Below, in pieces: positions 33,879 to 45,690 of a stretch of DNA of 64,000 nucleotides. Both the position numbers and the translations under genes were made by a program. Source of the stretch: Diphasiastrum complanatum (taxonomy: Eukaryota; Streptophyta; Lycopodiopsida; Lycopodiales; Lycopodiaceae); NCBI GenBank assembly GCA_029204225.1, contig CM055094.1, positions 17,628,625 to 17,692,624 of the forward strand. The letters run 5' to 3'. The stretch's first letter is position 1, and each line of letters opens with the position of its first letter. The notes below the pieces were generated by a model. The model saw only the letters and a program-made list of their open reading frames with translations, did not search any database and had not been told where the DNA came from.

Positions 33879-35588
33879 TTAGGATAGCACTGCATAGCTG
33901 AGAGTCTCTTGTTTTTCCTTGTCAGCTTTTCTTTTATCAAGATTTTTCTCGTAGCCAACCTTTCTTCCGATGGCTTCAAATGTGATGAATCTCGTCTTTG
34001 CGCCCACCAACGGGATAGGTCCCAGGTGCAACTTCATTCCGGGTATAAACTTGTTTCCATACCACTTCTCAATCATCTGCACATATTGACGGGAAGTAAA
34101 GGCAGCTAGAAAATAAAGTCTCACCATCATTAGATGTGCATCTTCCATTTGTAAAGGCTGGTTGACATCCAACCCAATGGGTGGCAGGCCTTTATCCCAA
34201 TTGCATTCCAACGTTGCAAGAAATGCTATAGATAAACAATAGTTGCGCTTTCTTGGAATACGATATTCGCACTTCCCCTATAGGTATATCCAAACTTTAG
34301 GAGCACGTCCCTGGAATGATAGGCCAATTGACTTGTCGCTCGGCTGGCTTTGTTTTCTCCCAAGGATCCCTTCTTTTGATCAGCAGATATAGTAGGGGTC
34401 AGTCCTTTTCCAGCTCAGTGCTCTTAGGTATTCTTGTAGCTGCTCGTCGTTATTTAGCAGCATTACAGTCCTCCAGGAGGGCTGTAATCATAGGGCATTC
34501 ACAAGGTTACTGAGCTTTGGATACTCTTCAACCATTATTTTTTGTGCCCCCCCTCGCTCTCCCTTCTTGTAGGTCTTCTGAAACTCATCAGACTCCTTGC
34601 GATCATCATAGCGTCTTTTGATCTTTTTTATATATTTCTCCGGCAGCTTCCTTGAGGGTCTTGCCAAATAATCATCCAGTGTGGTGGCACTCTTGGTATC
34701 ATGAACTTTTGAGTAGAAACCTCGGGCTTTGATCCAGCTAAAGTTTTGCTCTTACTCCTCGAAGGAGATGGAGACTTTCACTGAAATTTGTATTGTTTGA
34801 CCTTGATCTTGATCTCCTCTTGTTTCTTGGTCAAGATCGGCTGCATCAGTCTCTTCAGCTTTATCGTCATGAGTGGGGCAGTTTCAATTGTGTGTTTAGC
34901 TTGTGTGATTGCAGGCAACTCTCTTTCTCCCTCCCCTAAAAGTATTGCCTATGTATATTGGGCACATGAGGGGGTGAGATAACAATTGGAACAGATCTCG
35001 ATGGTGATTGGGATCGGGCTTGTATCCGCCGGTGATTGCACTGATGTCTTCTGGGTGATTCAAATCTGGTGCTGAGGTGAGGAGGTAGCCGGTGAGGTTT
35101 GGTGTTATCGAGTACGTCTGGTTTGGAGGCTGCCCTCCTTTTCATCTTCGTTGTCTTCGCTACTTGACAAGATGTCTTTGTAGCCTGCCATCTGCTTGGT
35201 TTGCTTCCTAGGAGTCAACTTGGTAGTCTTGGGTTGTGGAGTATTTGATTTCGTTTTTTATTCAAGGGGCGGCTTGCGGGCGGTCATCTTATTCCTTGAC
35301 TTCTACCAAAGGTGGTGAGATTGCTGCCAGCCAAGTAGATAATTGATTGAAAATTTTGAAGATCAATGCGGAAAGTGAGTTGCTTTTGATCAAAATTTTT
35401 GTAAGCCTGGTACACCAGATGTAGGCTTTGGTGGCCCGTCCATGGTGGAATTTGAAATTCAAGTGTCTTAGAACTTGTTCAACCTATGTATACCACTGAT
35501 TCATCATGTCATCTTCACATAGAACGAGTTTGAGTGTCTTATGCATATCAGGAATCTTTTCACAATGGTCTGAATCCGAATCGGCCAT
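33879..35588 (-). pseudogene. Unrecognised minus-strand coding relic
   Basis: A discontinuous minus-strand reading begins with ATG at 35588 (MADSDSDHCEKIPDMHKTLK). It passes a His/Arg/Pro/Ser-rich stretch (34936-35145) and a Lys/Arg-rich stretch, and ends in the 110-codon open part at 33879-34211 (PPIGLDVNQPLQMEDAHLMM, EKWYGNKFIPGMKLHLGP). Many stops and frame changes intervene. I recognise no gag, protease, RT or integrase motif. Size, decay and the repeat-rich upstream tract suggest a retroelement gag-like or accessory ORF, but a host pseudogene cannot be excluded. Confidence 0.4.
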
Positions 35589-35639
35589 TTTTGAAAAAAA
35601 ATTAAGTTTTTTAGAAGTTCTCTGGAGTGGCGTCGGATG

Positions 35640-36420
35640 GAAACTGGCGGCTACAATGGTGCATGCAAATTGTCAGGGACAGTGGCGGATGCAATGACGG
35701 ATGCAATGGCGGATGCAAACTGACGGATGGAAAATTGTGGATGCAAACTCGTCGAATATAGTGGCAAATGAACAATAGGCGGATGAATACCTGTTGAATA
35801 CAATGGAATGTCCTGATACAGACAATGGTATCTGCCTTTGATCTCATAGTAAACTAGATATCTAAAAATAAAGTGAAACTCGTCATGAACACTAGGCAGC
35901 TTCAAATGTAAAAAGTAACTAAGCCACCAGCGGACGGGAACGCAAAAAGTAAGCTGGCAGATGCAAAAACAAATGGGAAACAGATGTCAAATGGAAACTC
36001 AAAAACTGGCGGATGCAACAGAAAGAAGTCGTCGGATAGAAAAAACAAAAAACTATAGATGCTGATGGTAACACCGTGATGCTAGAGTGGAGAATTGGAA
36101 ATGAAAGGAAAAAATGTTATAAGAGTGAAGAAATGAAAGTTTGTGCGAGTAGGGGATGGAGGATGAATCAAACAAAAGAGGGACGAAACACAATCAGAAT
36201 GCAATAAAGAGCGGCTAAATCGAAACAAAACACAAGATGATTGCCATAATTTGCCAATCACACATGAACTCGTCCAAAAATTGTGTGAAGTAAGAATGAA
36301 CGGGGCGGCCGACGTACTTATACTCAAAATTTTAGGTCAAGCGTCAAATGCAAATTTCATCGAATGCAAATGAAACGGTAGTTGGCGAATGCAAATCGTC
36401 GAATGGAAAAATATTTTTGA
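35640..36420. repeat. Tract of dispersed GGCGGATGCAA-type words
   Basis: Variants of (T/A)GGCGGATGCAA, including GACGGATGCAA, GGCAGATGCAA, GGCGAATGCAA and TCGAATGCAA, recur more than ten times, densest at 35680-35740. Spacing is irregular, so this is not a simple tandem array. It lies just upstream of the minus-strand ATG at 35588, where a retroelement leader or LTR would be. Confidence 0.7.
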
Positions 36421-36540
36421 TTTTTTGAACAAGTGTAAAACCAATGGGTTTACAGAAATTGTGGAAAAAAAAATATACATAGAAGGAAAAAACAGGAAAG
36501 TATAAGGTAAAATATCGTAAAAAGATATTGCTACACAGGA

Positions 36541-37285
36541 TTTACTGAAAATTTATCCTCATAGTACCTCCGTAGTCGGCTACCATTGACTAATGTGTCA
36601 AGGGATATGCCTTCTAGGGTCTCTAATTGGACTACACCATTGGTGAAAATTTCTTGACAACATAGGGGCCTTGGCTACGGAATTTCAATTTCCCAAGATG
36701 GACCTTGGAAGATGTATAAAGTAAAACTTTATGACCATCATGGATATCCTTAGTCTTCACATGACAATCATGCCAAGCCTTTTGTCGTCGTTTATGAACT
36801 AACCGTGCATGATAAGAGATAAGACATGTTTCACACAGTTTCGTCAATGCAAAGAGTCGATTCTGAACTTGGTATTGATAAGTACTATCATCACACAAGT
36901 CAATGGTATATGCTAAAGTGACACGTAGAGAAGGAATGAAAAACTCTACTGGCATAACAGCCTCTTGGCCATATATCAGCTCAAATGGTGTTTTCCAACC
37001 CGTGGCTCGCTTTGGCGTTGTTCGATATGCCCAGATAGCATAAAATAATTTTGTTTCCCAGTCAAATCGACTTGTTTCTACTATCTTGGTCAAGACTTTA
37101 CAAATCATTTTATTCATAGGTTCAGCTAATCCATTACATCTAAGATAGTATGGGGTGCTCTTTCGATGTATAACGAAGTAATGAGTCATAATATTTTCAT
37201 AGAAGAAGTGTGCTACAGATTTTGCATCTGCTTTGCACGTTGCTCTAGCCTCTATCCACTTGGTTGCATATCAGATCCATTTTGA
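36541..37285 (-). pseudogene. Ty3/gypsy integrase with an internal deletion
   Basis: The minus strand reads ATKWIEARATCKADAKSVAH and FFYENI (about 37200-37285). It jumps straight to THYFVIHRKSTPYYLRCNGL, AEPMNKMICKVLTK, WAYRTTPKRATGWKTPFELI, YGQEAVMPVEF and the tail block FRSQGPYVVKKF. The part between YENI and THYF, which holds the second catalytic Asp in intact gypsy integrases, is missing. A one-base frame change near 36655 leads into LETLEGISLDTLVNGSRLRR, the usual end of this integrase type. The rest of pol is absent. Confidence 0.87.
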
Positions 37286-37559
37286 CTAGCTTTCATTTGA
37301 GTCAAATATGACATCTCCTAGATTATAGGAATCAGAAGTTCAACACAGACCACCAATGGATGATGTGGCAAACTTGATAGATCTTATCCAAAGTGGATAT
37401 GGATAAGTACAATGAGTTGTCCCACACATGCAGGATGCAGCTTAGAGAGAGATTATGGTGATTATGTACTTGATCCATGATGGATCCATTGTGAACCTAA
37501 TGATGAGAAACATTGGTTTGTGAAGCAATTGTAATTAGACGTATATCTTCAGATTGTGC

Positions 37560-38075
37560 TCAAAAAGACAATATTTTGTGAATAAATTTGCTAGAGAATG
37601 AGGTTCTCCAAAAAGAAAATGAAAATCTACAGAATAATTGTGAATTATTACAAAAAATCATAGAGAATACAAGAAAAGACATTAATCAAATGAAAATTGA
37701 ATTGAATAATAGTCGTTCTGCATACTTACAACTATTGAAATACGTGACTTGATAGGTAAAAAAGGTAAAAACAAAAAGACAAAAGCAAGTGATCAATACA
37801 AATATTCATAATTTGTCATCAATAGGAGGCTATCAAAAAAGAAGAATTTATGCATTCAAGTAAGTTTTTGACTATTGGCCTTCGCAATTTTTTTTTCCTT
37901 CAAGAGTTTAGATCTTATATTATTTTTGCATGACTGTAGATTGTAACATTAATAATCTATTATTCTATTTTTTCTTTTTTACAGATCTGCATTGGTTGGG
38001 AATCAAAATGTGAAAGACAATGCTACTATAGGCAAATCTTTTGAGGTGAAAAAGAGGAAGAGAGAGTCAGAATAA
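37560..38075 (+). pseudogene. Unrecognised coiled-coil ORF with basic tail (copy B)
   Basis: The plus strand encodes a coiled-coil segment (LLENEVLQKENENLQNNCEL, then DINQMKIELNNSRSAYLQLL) followed by stops at 37749-37754. Next comes a Lys-rich exon (VKKVKTKRQKQVINTN) that ends at a GTAAGT donor (37860). An AG acceptor at 37983-37984, after a T-rich tract, restores the same frame into SALVGNQNVKDNATIGKSFE and VKKRKRESE, ending at TAA 38075. The basic tail could be a nuclear localisation signal. The coiled coil resembles copy A at 11030-11242. Function unknown. Confidence 0.5.
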
Positions 38076-39680
38076 AACAAAACTCAGGAACAAGACGAGG
38101 GAGATTGTCATCTATATCCAAATCAATAGAGGGTGGGAGAGGAAAAGATAGAGTTAAAACACATCGAAATTTAGGGATGAGACGAAGGGGGCTGTGTCCA
38201 CCAACTCAATCACAGGTCGATCAAAGATAAATGTACTCAGGGAAAGAAAGACCTCTAGGTCAGGAGTGGCGGTGAGAGCAAACTAATGAGTGAAAGCATC
38301 CCACAACATCGCTTGCCCTCCATCCAGGCAATACTATTGCATGTAAACATCAACAGCCGAAAAAAGAGAAAAAAAAAAAAAGGGATAGTTGTTTTTTTGT
38401 CGCATAATTTTTTTGTAATAACCAAAAAAGAATTTGCTTGCCTGCTGCTCCTGCAATGGATGAGGGGGAGGGAATAACTTCCCTCATACTATTCATTATG
38501 AAAAAAAAAGTACTTTGAAGTAAGATTTAAACTTTGGAAAGCTAAAGTCTTGCTTTTTTCTAAGTTTCAAAACTTAGAAAAGTTTTGTAATCAAAATTTT
38601 TTGTAAAAGTCCTAGGGCAGCTATGGAAGAGATTAATTGATGCCAATTTCTCAAAAAATCCATCAATTGTTGAAGACAGCAATTGGTATTTGCCTAGCCC
38701 AATGCTTAACAATGATACAATCATGATACAATCACTTGTATTGTCTCAAACTAACACTACATAATAATCTACAATTTTCTTTCATGCTAAGAATTTGACT
38801 CATTATTCAGAGCATGATGTCCCCTTTTTTATGTTGGGTAAATCCTATCCGTACCATTCATATGAAGGTGTATTTGTTTCATGCTTTTTTTCTTATGTCG
38901 ATGGTAGTTTTGAGGTGTCAAATCTACTGGAAGTTTGAAAACTTGAGTTTGTAGCTCATTGAATAGTGGATTATGTTATAGTTATTTGTATGATTTTTTA
39001 ATGCACCGCTTCATGCAAGTTGAAGCTTTTGTAGGAAACAGAGTCAGGACTCAGCCCTTTGGCTCAAGAGTTCTAGATCCCATCTTGTGTCAAGAAGTAG
39101 TTTGTCCACCGTTCCAACTTGTTCCACATATTTATAATGATGGGGGTTTTGCTTATATCCTTGCTGCCTAATTTTCGATATTTCTATCAACCCATAGAAG
39201 CCCCAAGTTTAGATTTGAAAATATCAGTGTTAGTACTCATAACCTCGTCGTCCAACCTCAAAGTTAAAGACCATTGGCTTCATCTTGTATAATAAATGGA
39301 CCAAAACACATTCATTTTATTATATTCGTAACTTTGTACAAAGGACCAATGAACTGAGTTTTTACTAGCTTTCCAAAGCTAAATGGGCAGACTAACTTAA
39401 TCACAAGTAAGGCTGGCACAGAAAGAGCAAAACTGATCCAATGAAGCTCCTAAATCCCCATGAAATAATAAGGTGATTGTTAAATTCACCACTTCCATTC
39501 GCTCAAGATCTAACATAAAGGTAAAATTGGTAAAAATGCTAAGTTCAAAAATCAAGGAAACCAAATTGTATTGATCCAAGTAACTTAGAACTGAAACTGT
39601 TCGAAATGCCAACACCACTATAACTTAAGAAAAGTGATAGAAAAGACAACTTTGGAAATAGTTCATAGATGATGAAACTT
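38076..39680. other. Mostly no gene recognised
   Basis: AT-rich sequence with short chance ORFs. Near 39480-39540 on the minus strand there is a TTAG acceptor and a reading LERMEVVN, which could be the next exon of the bHLH pseudogene to the right (family members have a TRMEVF-like stretch there). The evidence is weak. Confidence 0.3.
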
Positions 39681-39688
39681 AATCTTAC

Positions 39689-40550
39689 CTCCACGATAAA
39701 TTGAGCCTAAATCTTGCCATTTTTTGCTTCCATTACATGTTTTAGAATTGTTAATCCTAAACCCCGAATCGTGTCAGCTATCTCCAGGAAAAGCCCTTCT
39801 CGTCAAACATCATCTGCGAATAAGTGGAGATCACCAATAAGTTACCAACCTTAAATTCTACAGGTGTTAGATGGTCCACAAATAGGCATTACACCTACTA
39901 CACATTATCAGTCCAAATGGTCTTGCTACCAAAATAAGCTCATCTTCTATGTGTGGTACCATTAAGACAAAGACTACCTCAACAAGTAGTTGTCCATGCT
40001 GACTCATATTTTCCACCACAATTGGACAACCCATACCCTGCCCACCCAACTCTAATGCCCAGCTAGCACAGTTATCAGGTTGTTCCAGTCCAATAATACT
40101 GTTGTCATGTTCCCAACCTTTTTTTAAAATGACAACGTGCATAATGCATTATACCATAAAAATTACTGTTTATAAATCTAATATGATCAATTCAGCAACC
40201 ATCAGGAATACCTTTCTCCACTATTCTTCCAGTTGCCAACCTCGGTGAGTAACAGTCTGCAGGAAGTGCATTTGCTCAACCAAACAATTTGAAGTTTTGA
40301 AAACTTTGAGGTGAACTTAACCTAGAACATCAAGAACATGTTTAGAATTTATGCTTCCCAATGATTAAAAGCAAAACATTGACTAGGTGAATACCTTGGC
40401 CCCATTAGGGACAATTTTTCAAAGCTCTCGAATACGATCTTGAATTTGTTGCCGATCCTTAGGACGTGGCTGAGAGGCCTCACCAGGGCGGACCCTTTTC
40501 CTACCACTCGTTGTTGATTCTTCAGTTCTTTCTTCCAGACAATGATCCAT
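39689..40550 (-). pseudogene. LONESOME HIGHWAY-type bHLH transcription factor, broken copy
   Basis: The carboxy-terminal half of an atypical plant bHLH of the LHW/EMB1444 class, exon by exon. 40395-40550 reads RKRVRPGEASQPRPKDRQQI and QDRIREL-stop-KIVPNGAK, ending at a GT donor. A decayed HLH exon near 40216-40275 reads EQMHFLQTVT. 39978 to about 40110 reads WALELGGQGMGCPIVVEN and GQLLVE, ending at GTAGTC. 39689-39813 reads GLFLEIADTIRGLGLTILKH then VMEAKNGKI-stop-AQFIVE, ending at GTAAG. The intron 39814-39977 keeps its GT-AG ends. Lesions: TGA at a conserved Arg in the basic helix, a missing T in the FLEIAD exon, and TAG in place of a Trp codon. In intact relatives the protein dimerises with TMO5-type bHLHs in vascular and root development. 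Introns are retained, so this is a duplicated, not a processed, pseudogene. Confidence 0.85.
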
Positions 40551-40785
40551 CCTCCATTGCAGTACTCAGTCTTTCAGCTCCCCATCCTGAACTGACACGC
40601 TCTGCTTTCAGCTCGGCTGGCTTTATATAGCTCAAGCTCGCCCTCCTCTACTAAAACAATGCGCTCTGCTTTCAGCTTATTCTGATACTGTTCCTCTCTA
40701 TTTTCAGCGTCCTCGCTGTATTTGTTCAAAGCCCACGCTCGCTGAAGCTCGTTTCTCTAATTTGGCCCAAGCCAAGCGCTTTGTC

Positions 40786-40866
40786 TGCTCAACTATGGTG
40801 GAAGGCCCTCACCTAGGGTCTCTTGTATGCTCAACTATGGTGGAAGGCCCTCACCTAGGGTCTCTG
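40786..40866. repeat. 42-bp tandem duplication
   Basis: TGCTCAACTATGGTGG and the following 26 bp occur twice in a row at 40786 and 40828 with almost no differences. Recent slippage-type duplication in a non-coding stretch. Confidence 0.95.
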
Positions 40867-40979
40867 TCTTCGTTGTAAGGAGAGCCTTGCTTCAGCAAAG
40901 GGCCAGACTTCCAATCAAATGGTTGTATAGGATTCCAATAATTGCACCCTCATCCTCATCACTAAAGCTAGTCAACTCA

Positions 40980-41400
40980 AAATTTACTTCCATTGGCATA
41001 GATATGGGGGGGGCGGGGGGGGGAGGCCCTGCCTGAGGGCCCTTGCCCGATGGCGGGAGCCCGAGGGCAGGCCCCACCAGCAAGGAAGGCCCGAGGGCTT
41101 CGGGCCTTCCCCTACGTAATGCCATTGTGCGAAGGTTTTTTTGTTTTTTTTTTCGTTTTTTGGCCGTACGGTACGGCCGTACGACCGTACGCGTGGACCA
41201 ATTTTTTTTTTCAGTTTTTTGCCGTTTTTTTTTCGCAAATTTTTTTACGTTTGTGTTGGAATGTGGATGTGGACAGCCAATGACGGGCTGCCGCATAGCA
41301 CATGCACATTCCACCGGAGAGAGGAGAGAGAACGTGCATTCCACCGGAGAGAGAATGTGCATTCCACCGGAGAGAGGAGAGAGAACGACAGATTCCTAAA
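40980..41400. repeat. GC-rich, repeat-rich insertion-like segment
   Basis: A sharp change to G/C-rich sequence: a poly-G run (41006-41021), then GCCCGAGGGC repeated, a CGTACG palindrome cluster (41164-41193), T-rich runs, and three direct copies of CATTCCACCGGAGAGAG at about 41307, 41337 and 41359. Long open frames on both strands here reflect low complexity, not genes. The GAGCCCGAGGGCAGG core recurs at 52084, inside an intron of the permease gene, so this is probably a short interspersed element family. Confidence 0.5.
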
Positions 41401-41529
41401 AGAGAGAAAATTGGATGGACATTATGCTCCTGGAGGTGGTCCCAAAATACAAAGGACACCTGAGCACAAGGCATTACGGTTCCAAGTATATGAAAATTAT
41501 TAATTCCAAGACCCAAAAAAAACAAAATG

Positions 41530-41790
41530 TGCCAAGGTAGACTTGTCTTGTTGACTAAAGTACTTCTACTTCAATGGCAATTAGTTCATCCACATATAAT
41601 ACCAAGAAGATCATGGCCATTTTCATTCATGATATAGAAATTAGTATCACATTTACCTCTCAAGGAACCAAATCTCAAGAGATATTCATCAATACATGAG
41701 TTCTAGGTTCTTGGAGAATTGTTTACACCATACAAATGTTTCTTGAATTTACAAGAGATTATCTTTACCTTTAATTGCAAAGCTTTGAGG
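41530..41790 (-). pseudogene. Copia RT fragment (decayed)
   Basis: The minus strand reads CKFKKHLYGVNNSPRTWNSC, where the Trp codon has become a stop, then IDEYLLRFGSLRGKCDTNFY and NENGHDLLGIICG. This corresponds to copia RT CKLKKSLYGLKQSPRxW ... LYxxxxxGxxLIxxVYVDD. The YVDD catalytic box is destroyed. Flanks are unrelated, so it is a short fragment. Confidence 0.75.
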
Positions 41791-41799
41791 TTGAGATAG

Positions 41800-42898
41800 T
41801 GCTCGAGAATGAGTTATCCTCAAAAACCTACATGTTATAGAATTTCTCGGTTTTTTGAAGGCTTTTACTTATAAAAAGATATGCTTGTATAAAAAATAGT
41901 CTGACATTTTATAATTTTTTGAGATAACTTGTCGGTTCCATCCTATAGTTTGCCCATTTTTTTGAGCACTAGGTTGAGATATTTAAGCCTCTCTTGGTTA
42001 TCATTAATGCAAAGTCAATAGGCATCTTTGGCTGTCATTGCCTTAACACCCTAGTTGAATCTTGTTCACTTCTTGTATTGTGTGTAAGAGGGGGCTATAG
42101 AAATGCAAGGACTTAAAAGTCAAGACTCAAATGTTATAACTTGGAATCAATCTAGGAAAATCATGAAACACTACTTTTTAAAATGTAGATTTTAGTTCTA
42201 CATCTAATATCTATCATCCGACATCCATCTTCCTACAACATCCTCCTAGCCCTCCTAGAAGCTCTTGTGCAATGGTTGCGATAGGCACCTCCTCATCATC
42301 ATCATCGTTTGAAATTCAAATAGCTTGCTAATATGTCCCCCAAGGACCTATTTCGTAGTTGTTTTGTTCCGGATTAGATTCTCAATTTTTCTCATTTTAG
42401 GGTTTATTGTGTTATAACAATCCAGATCAACACGAAATCTTCATAAAAATGTGATCATATTATTCTTGATGTGCATAGTAATTCTCAAAACAGCCTTTGA
42501 AACAAACTTTTAAAAAAATTAAGAATCCATTTTCAAAAAAATATCAATATGTATGAGTTTTTTAGAAAAAAAAAAATTCTAATCCACTTTTCCAAAGTTC
42601 CTAACACTAAACTTTGGAATACGTTTGCAAGACAAAGCCATATTCTAGTACATACTTGGGTGAAACAAATGATATGTTTTTGGGATTTGGACATTTTCAA
42701 TAATCTATCACTAACTATGTTGTTGTTGTTGTGATTTGCATTACCATTAACTACATGCACTAATGTGCCATGCTTGACATTGGCACGTCATGTATGCTCT
42801 CTAAACTAGGAAAGTAGATTGACAGCCCACGATCCTATGCATGGATGGGAGAGTGGGTTGATAGCCCACCATCCCGCCATGATAGTATTTTGTACCTT
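41800..42898. other. No gene recognised
   Basis: About 1.1 kb of AT-rich sequence up to the left LTR of Copia-4. Only short chance ORFs are present. Confidence 0.35.
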
Positions 42899-44280
42899 TG
42901 ATGGGGCAAGGGAGATAGAAGAACACGAACAGAGAATAGAGCAGAATTATTGCGGAACAGCTCTCCCGTTCTAATCGGCTGCTAGGTGCCAAAAATAGTC
43001 TAATAAGCAGTTTATGCTAAATGTAATCACAGCTTTAAGTATTCTGATTGCCCAGCAAGATCTTAACAATTAATTCATATTCTAAAACAAGAGTACAGTC
43101 CACCGAAGATATTAGAGATGGCTTGTATGTGGTACTACTGAAATCAAATTCAACGTGAAGTATAGTTCTGATAAATGGAAGAGCAGTATAATATCGCGAG
43201 CTCCTCAGGCGTTGAAGACAACCATCATCTGATCATAAACTGAGGAGTCGTAGACGTCTGTGTTCTAATCAGAGTGAGTAAACAAGCGCGATCAAACAGC
43301 AATGAAAGTGCATTCAATCACAACAAGCATTCATCTACGTTGTACACAGATAAAAGCAAGTTGTTGTTATATTACACTGAAGCACAATACAAATAGCAAT
43401 TACAACAAAAAATGACGGCGCAATTCAGAGGCTCAAATAATGTGTCTCATGGACGGAGCAACCCGTAATCTGTGCTTGGATGATCTATTTATATATTTCA
43501 TCCATGTATTAATTACATTGAATGTTTGTCATCTAATTAGGAAAGCCGTTGTACTTGGAAGTATATGGCTTTTGTGACAACTGTACACAATATTTATGGT
43601 CAATAATTCAGCATTGTTGATGCAGACGAGGACGTCGTTGGAACATTCCTCGTTTATTTTAGACGACCTTCGGGATTCTTCTCTCTCTTCGTATTTTTTT
43701 GCAAAAAGCCGAAGGTGCCCTCAAAAAGCGAAGATGTCTTGAAAATAGTTTAACTCATGAAAGTAGATGACCTTCGGGAATTTTCTCTCTCTTTGCATTT
43801 TTTGAAAAAATGTGAAAAAGCCGAAGGTGTTGAAAATAGTTAAACTTTTGAACTATGCAAGTTTTCGCATTTCGGGGAAATGCGAAAAAGTCGAAGCTGT
43901 TGAAAAACATAGTGTATTTCTACAGACTGTTGAAAAGGTAATGTATTTCTGCAAACTTGTTCTAAATGCTAATTTCGTGGAAGTTGTTGAAGATGGCCAA
44001 GTCTTCAATGACTTCAAGTAATTGAACTTAACATCTGAACTTGAAATTATGATAGGATTGGTTACCCTTTGCTGGAGATCAACCGGAAGCCCGTTGTAGA
44101 CGTTCTTCAAATAAATTGGATGTCTAAGTTTTGTGATTCCTGCAGGTATCAGATGAGCAGACGTAGAACCAAAGTTGGTTTCACCTGACCCTAGATCAAT
44201 GTTCAATACACGTGCAAGAAGAATCATGAAATAGAATTAGTCATTCACCAAGGAGAAAATTGTGGGCTTAATTTCCAACA
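42899..44280 (-). repeat. Copia-4 full-length 3' LTR (1382 bp)
   Basis: Edges TGATGGGGCAAGG and TTTCCAACA on the plus strand, giving TG...CA in both readings. It contains two copies (period about 104 bp, starting 43665 and 43769) of a segment with ACCTTCGG ... CCGAAGGT arms that could form a hairpin. Confidence 0.88.
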
Positions 44281-44292
44281 GTCCCCCTTAAG
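44281..44292 (-). other. Copia-4 polypurine tract
   Basis: The minus strand reads AAGGGGGAC directly before the TG of the 3' LTR, the standard plus-strand primer position. Confidence 0.8.
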
Positions 44293-44520
44293 GTCACAGT
44301 TGGCGCCTTGGTATCTTCGTCAGGTTCAACATGTTGAAGAACTTTGGGTGCTTGATCCTGGGAAGCGCTTTGGTGAAGATGTCTGCGACCATTTCTCTTT
44401 TGGAGCAGTATTGAAGGATCACTTGCCCTGAGAAAACTTTCTCCCGAATGAAATGGTACTAAATTTCTATGTGCTTGGATTTGCCATGAAATCTAGGATT
44501 CAGTGACAGTGAAATACAAC

Positions 44521-45690
44521 TCAAGTTGTCACACAGAATGGTGGTAGCATTAACCGAGTGTCATGTAAGTCGTGAAGTAATAACCTGATCCATACAGCTT
44601 CTTTTGAAGCTTGGCATGCTGCGATGTACTCTACCTCTGTTGAAGAAAACGCAACTGATTTCTGCTTCCTTGAGCTCCATGAAATTGGTCCCCCTGCTAG
44701 ATAGAAACAAAACCCGGAGGTAGATTTTCGGGTAGAGACTATTCCTCCCCAATCTGAGTTTGAGTAGCCTCGCAAGACGAGTGGGTCGATAGCATTTCCA
44801 TCGTAACATAAAATGTGATCTAAGCTTCCCTGAATATATCTCATCACTCTCTTTAATGTTTTTCAATGAGAGATCCTAGGATTAGACATGAATTGACTTA
44901 ATGTGCTAACAGTGTATGCTAAATCTAGTCTAGTACACAACATTCCATACATCAAAGATCCTATTAGTGAATGATAAGGGTACATTGTTATGTCGAGTAC
45001 TTCACTATCAGAATCAGCACTAGTAGGTTTAGTCAATACAATACTTGGATCCATTGGAGTATCAATTGGTTTGCAAGCAATCATATGATACTTTTCTAAA
45101 ATGCCTTTTAGATATGTTTGCTGGCTAAGATAGATCTTCTTCTGAAGTCTATTTCTAGTAATGTGCATTCCTAGCAAAGAAAGGACAATTCCTAAATCAG
45201 TCATGTCAAATTCCTTTGACAGATCACTCTTAGTAGTGTGTAGAAGAAAAGTGTCGTTAGACAAAATAAATGCATCATCTATGTAAAGAGCTATATGAAC
45301 TGAATTGGTGTCTATATGCTTTGAATAAACATTACAGTCAGCTGAATTGTTTGCAAATCCCAATTGAATGAGATAAGAGTTGATTCTATCGAACCATGCT
45401 CTTGCGGCATGTTTCAGACCATAGATTGCTTTGTGCAGCTTACATACTTTGTGCTCTTGGCCTTTGACTTTGAATCCTTCTGGTTGAAAGGTGTACAGTT
45501 CCTCTTAGACATTGTCGTTGAGAAATGTTGTCTTGACATCCATTTGGTGCATTTCAAGGTCTTCCGTAGTTGCTAATGCAATCAAAGTCCTGATTGACTG
45601 CATCTTGACGACAGGACTGAAAATTTCTTGATAATCCACTCCTTGGACTTGAGTGAATCCTTTAGCCACCAGCCGTGCTTTTCATTTTGC
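44521..45690 (-). pseudogene. Copia-4 RT and RNase H (broken)
   Basis: From right to left: ARLVAKGFTQVQGVDYQEIF and SPVVKMQSIR (about 45600-45690), then HQMDVKTTFLN (motif A Asp present), a KLHKAIYGLKHAARAWF block near 45410, IALYIDDAFILSN (about 45270, catalytic DD present), GSLMYGMLCTRLDLAYTVS and the RNase H blocks GYSNSDWGGIVSTRKSTSGF, ISWSSRKQKSVAFSSTEVEY. Stops or frame changes lie at about 45682, 45505, 45363 and 44860. Catalytic residues of RT are retained, so the lesions may be recent. Confidence 0.9.

Noticed and set aside
40892-41525. Overlapping open frames of 100-156 codons on both strands
   Set aside because: They coincide with a GC-rich, repeat-rich insert and homopolymer runs. 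No domain is seen and several frames are open at once, as expected for low-complexity DNA.
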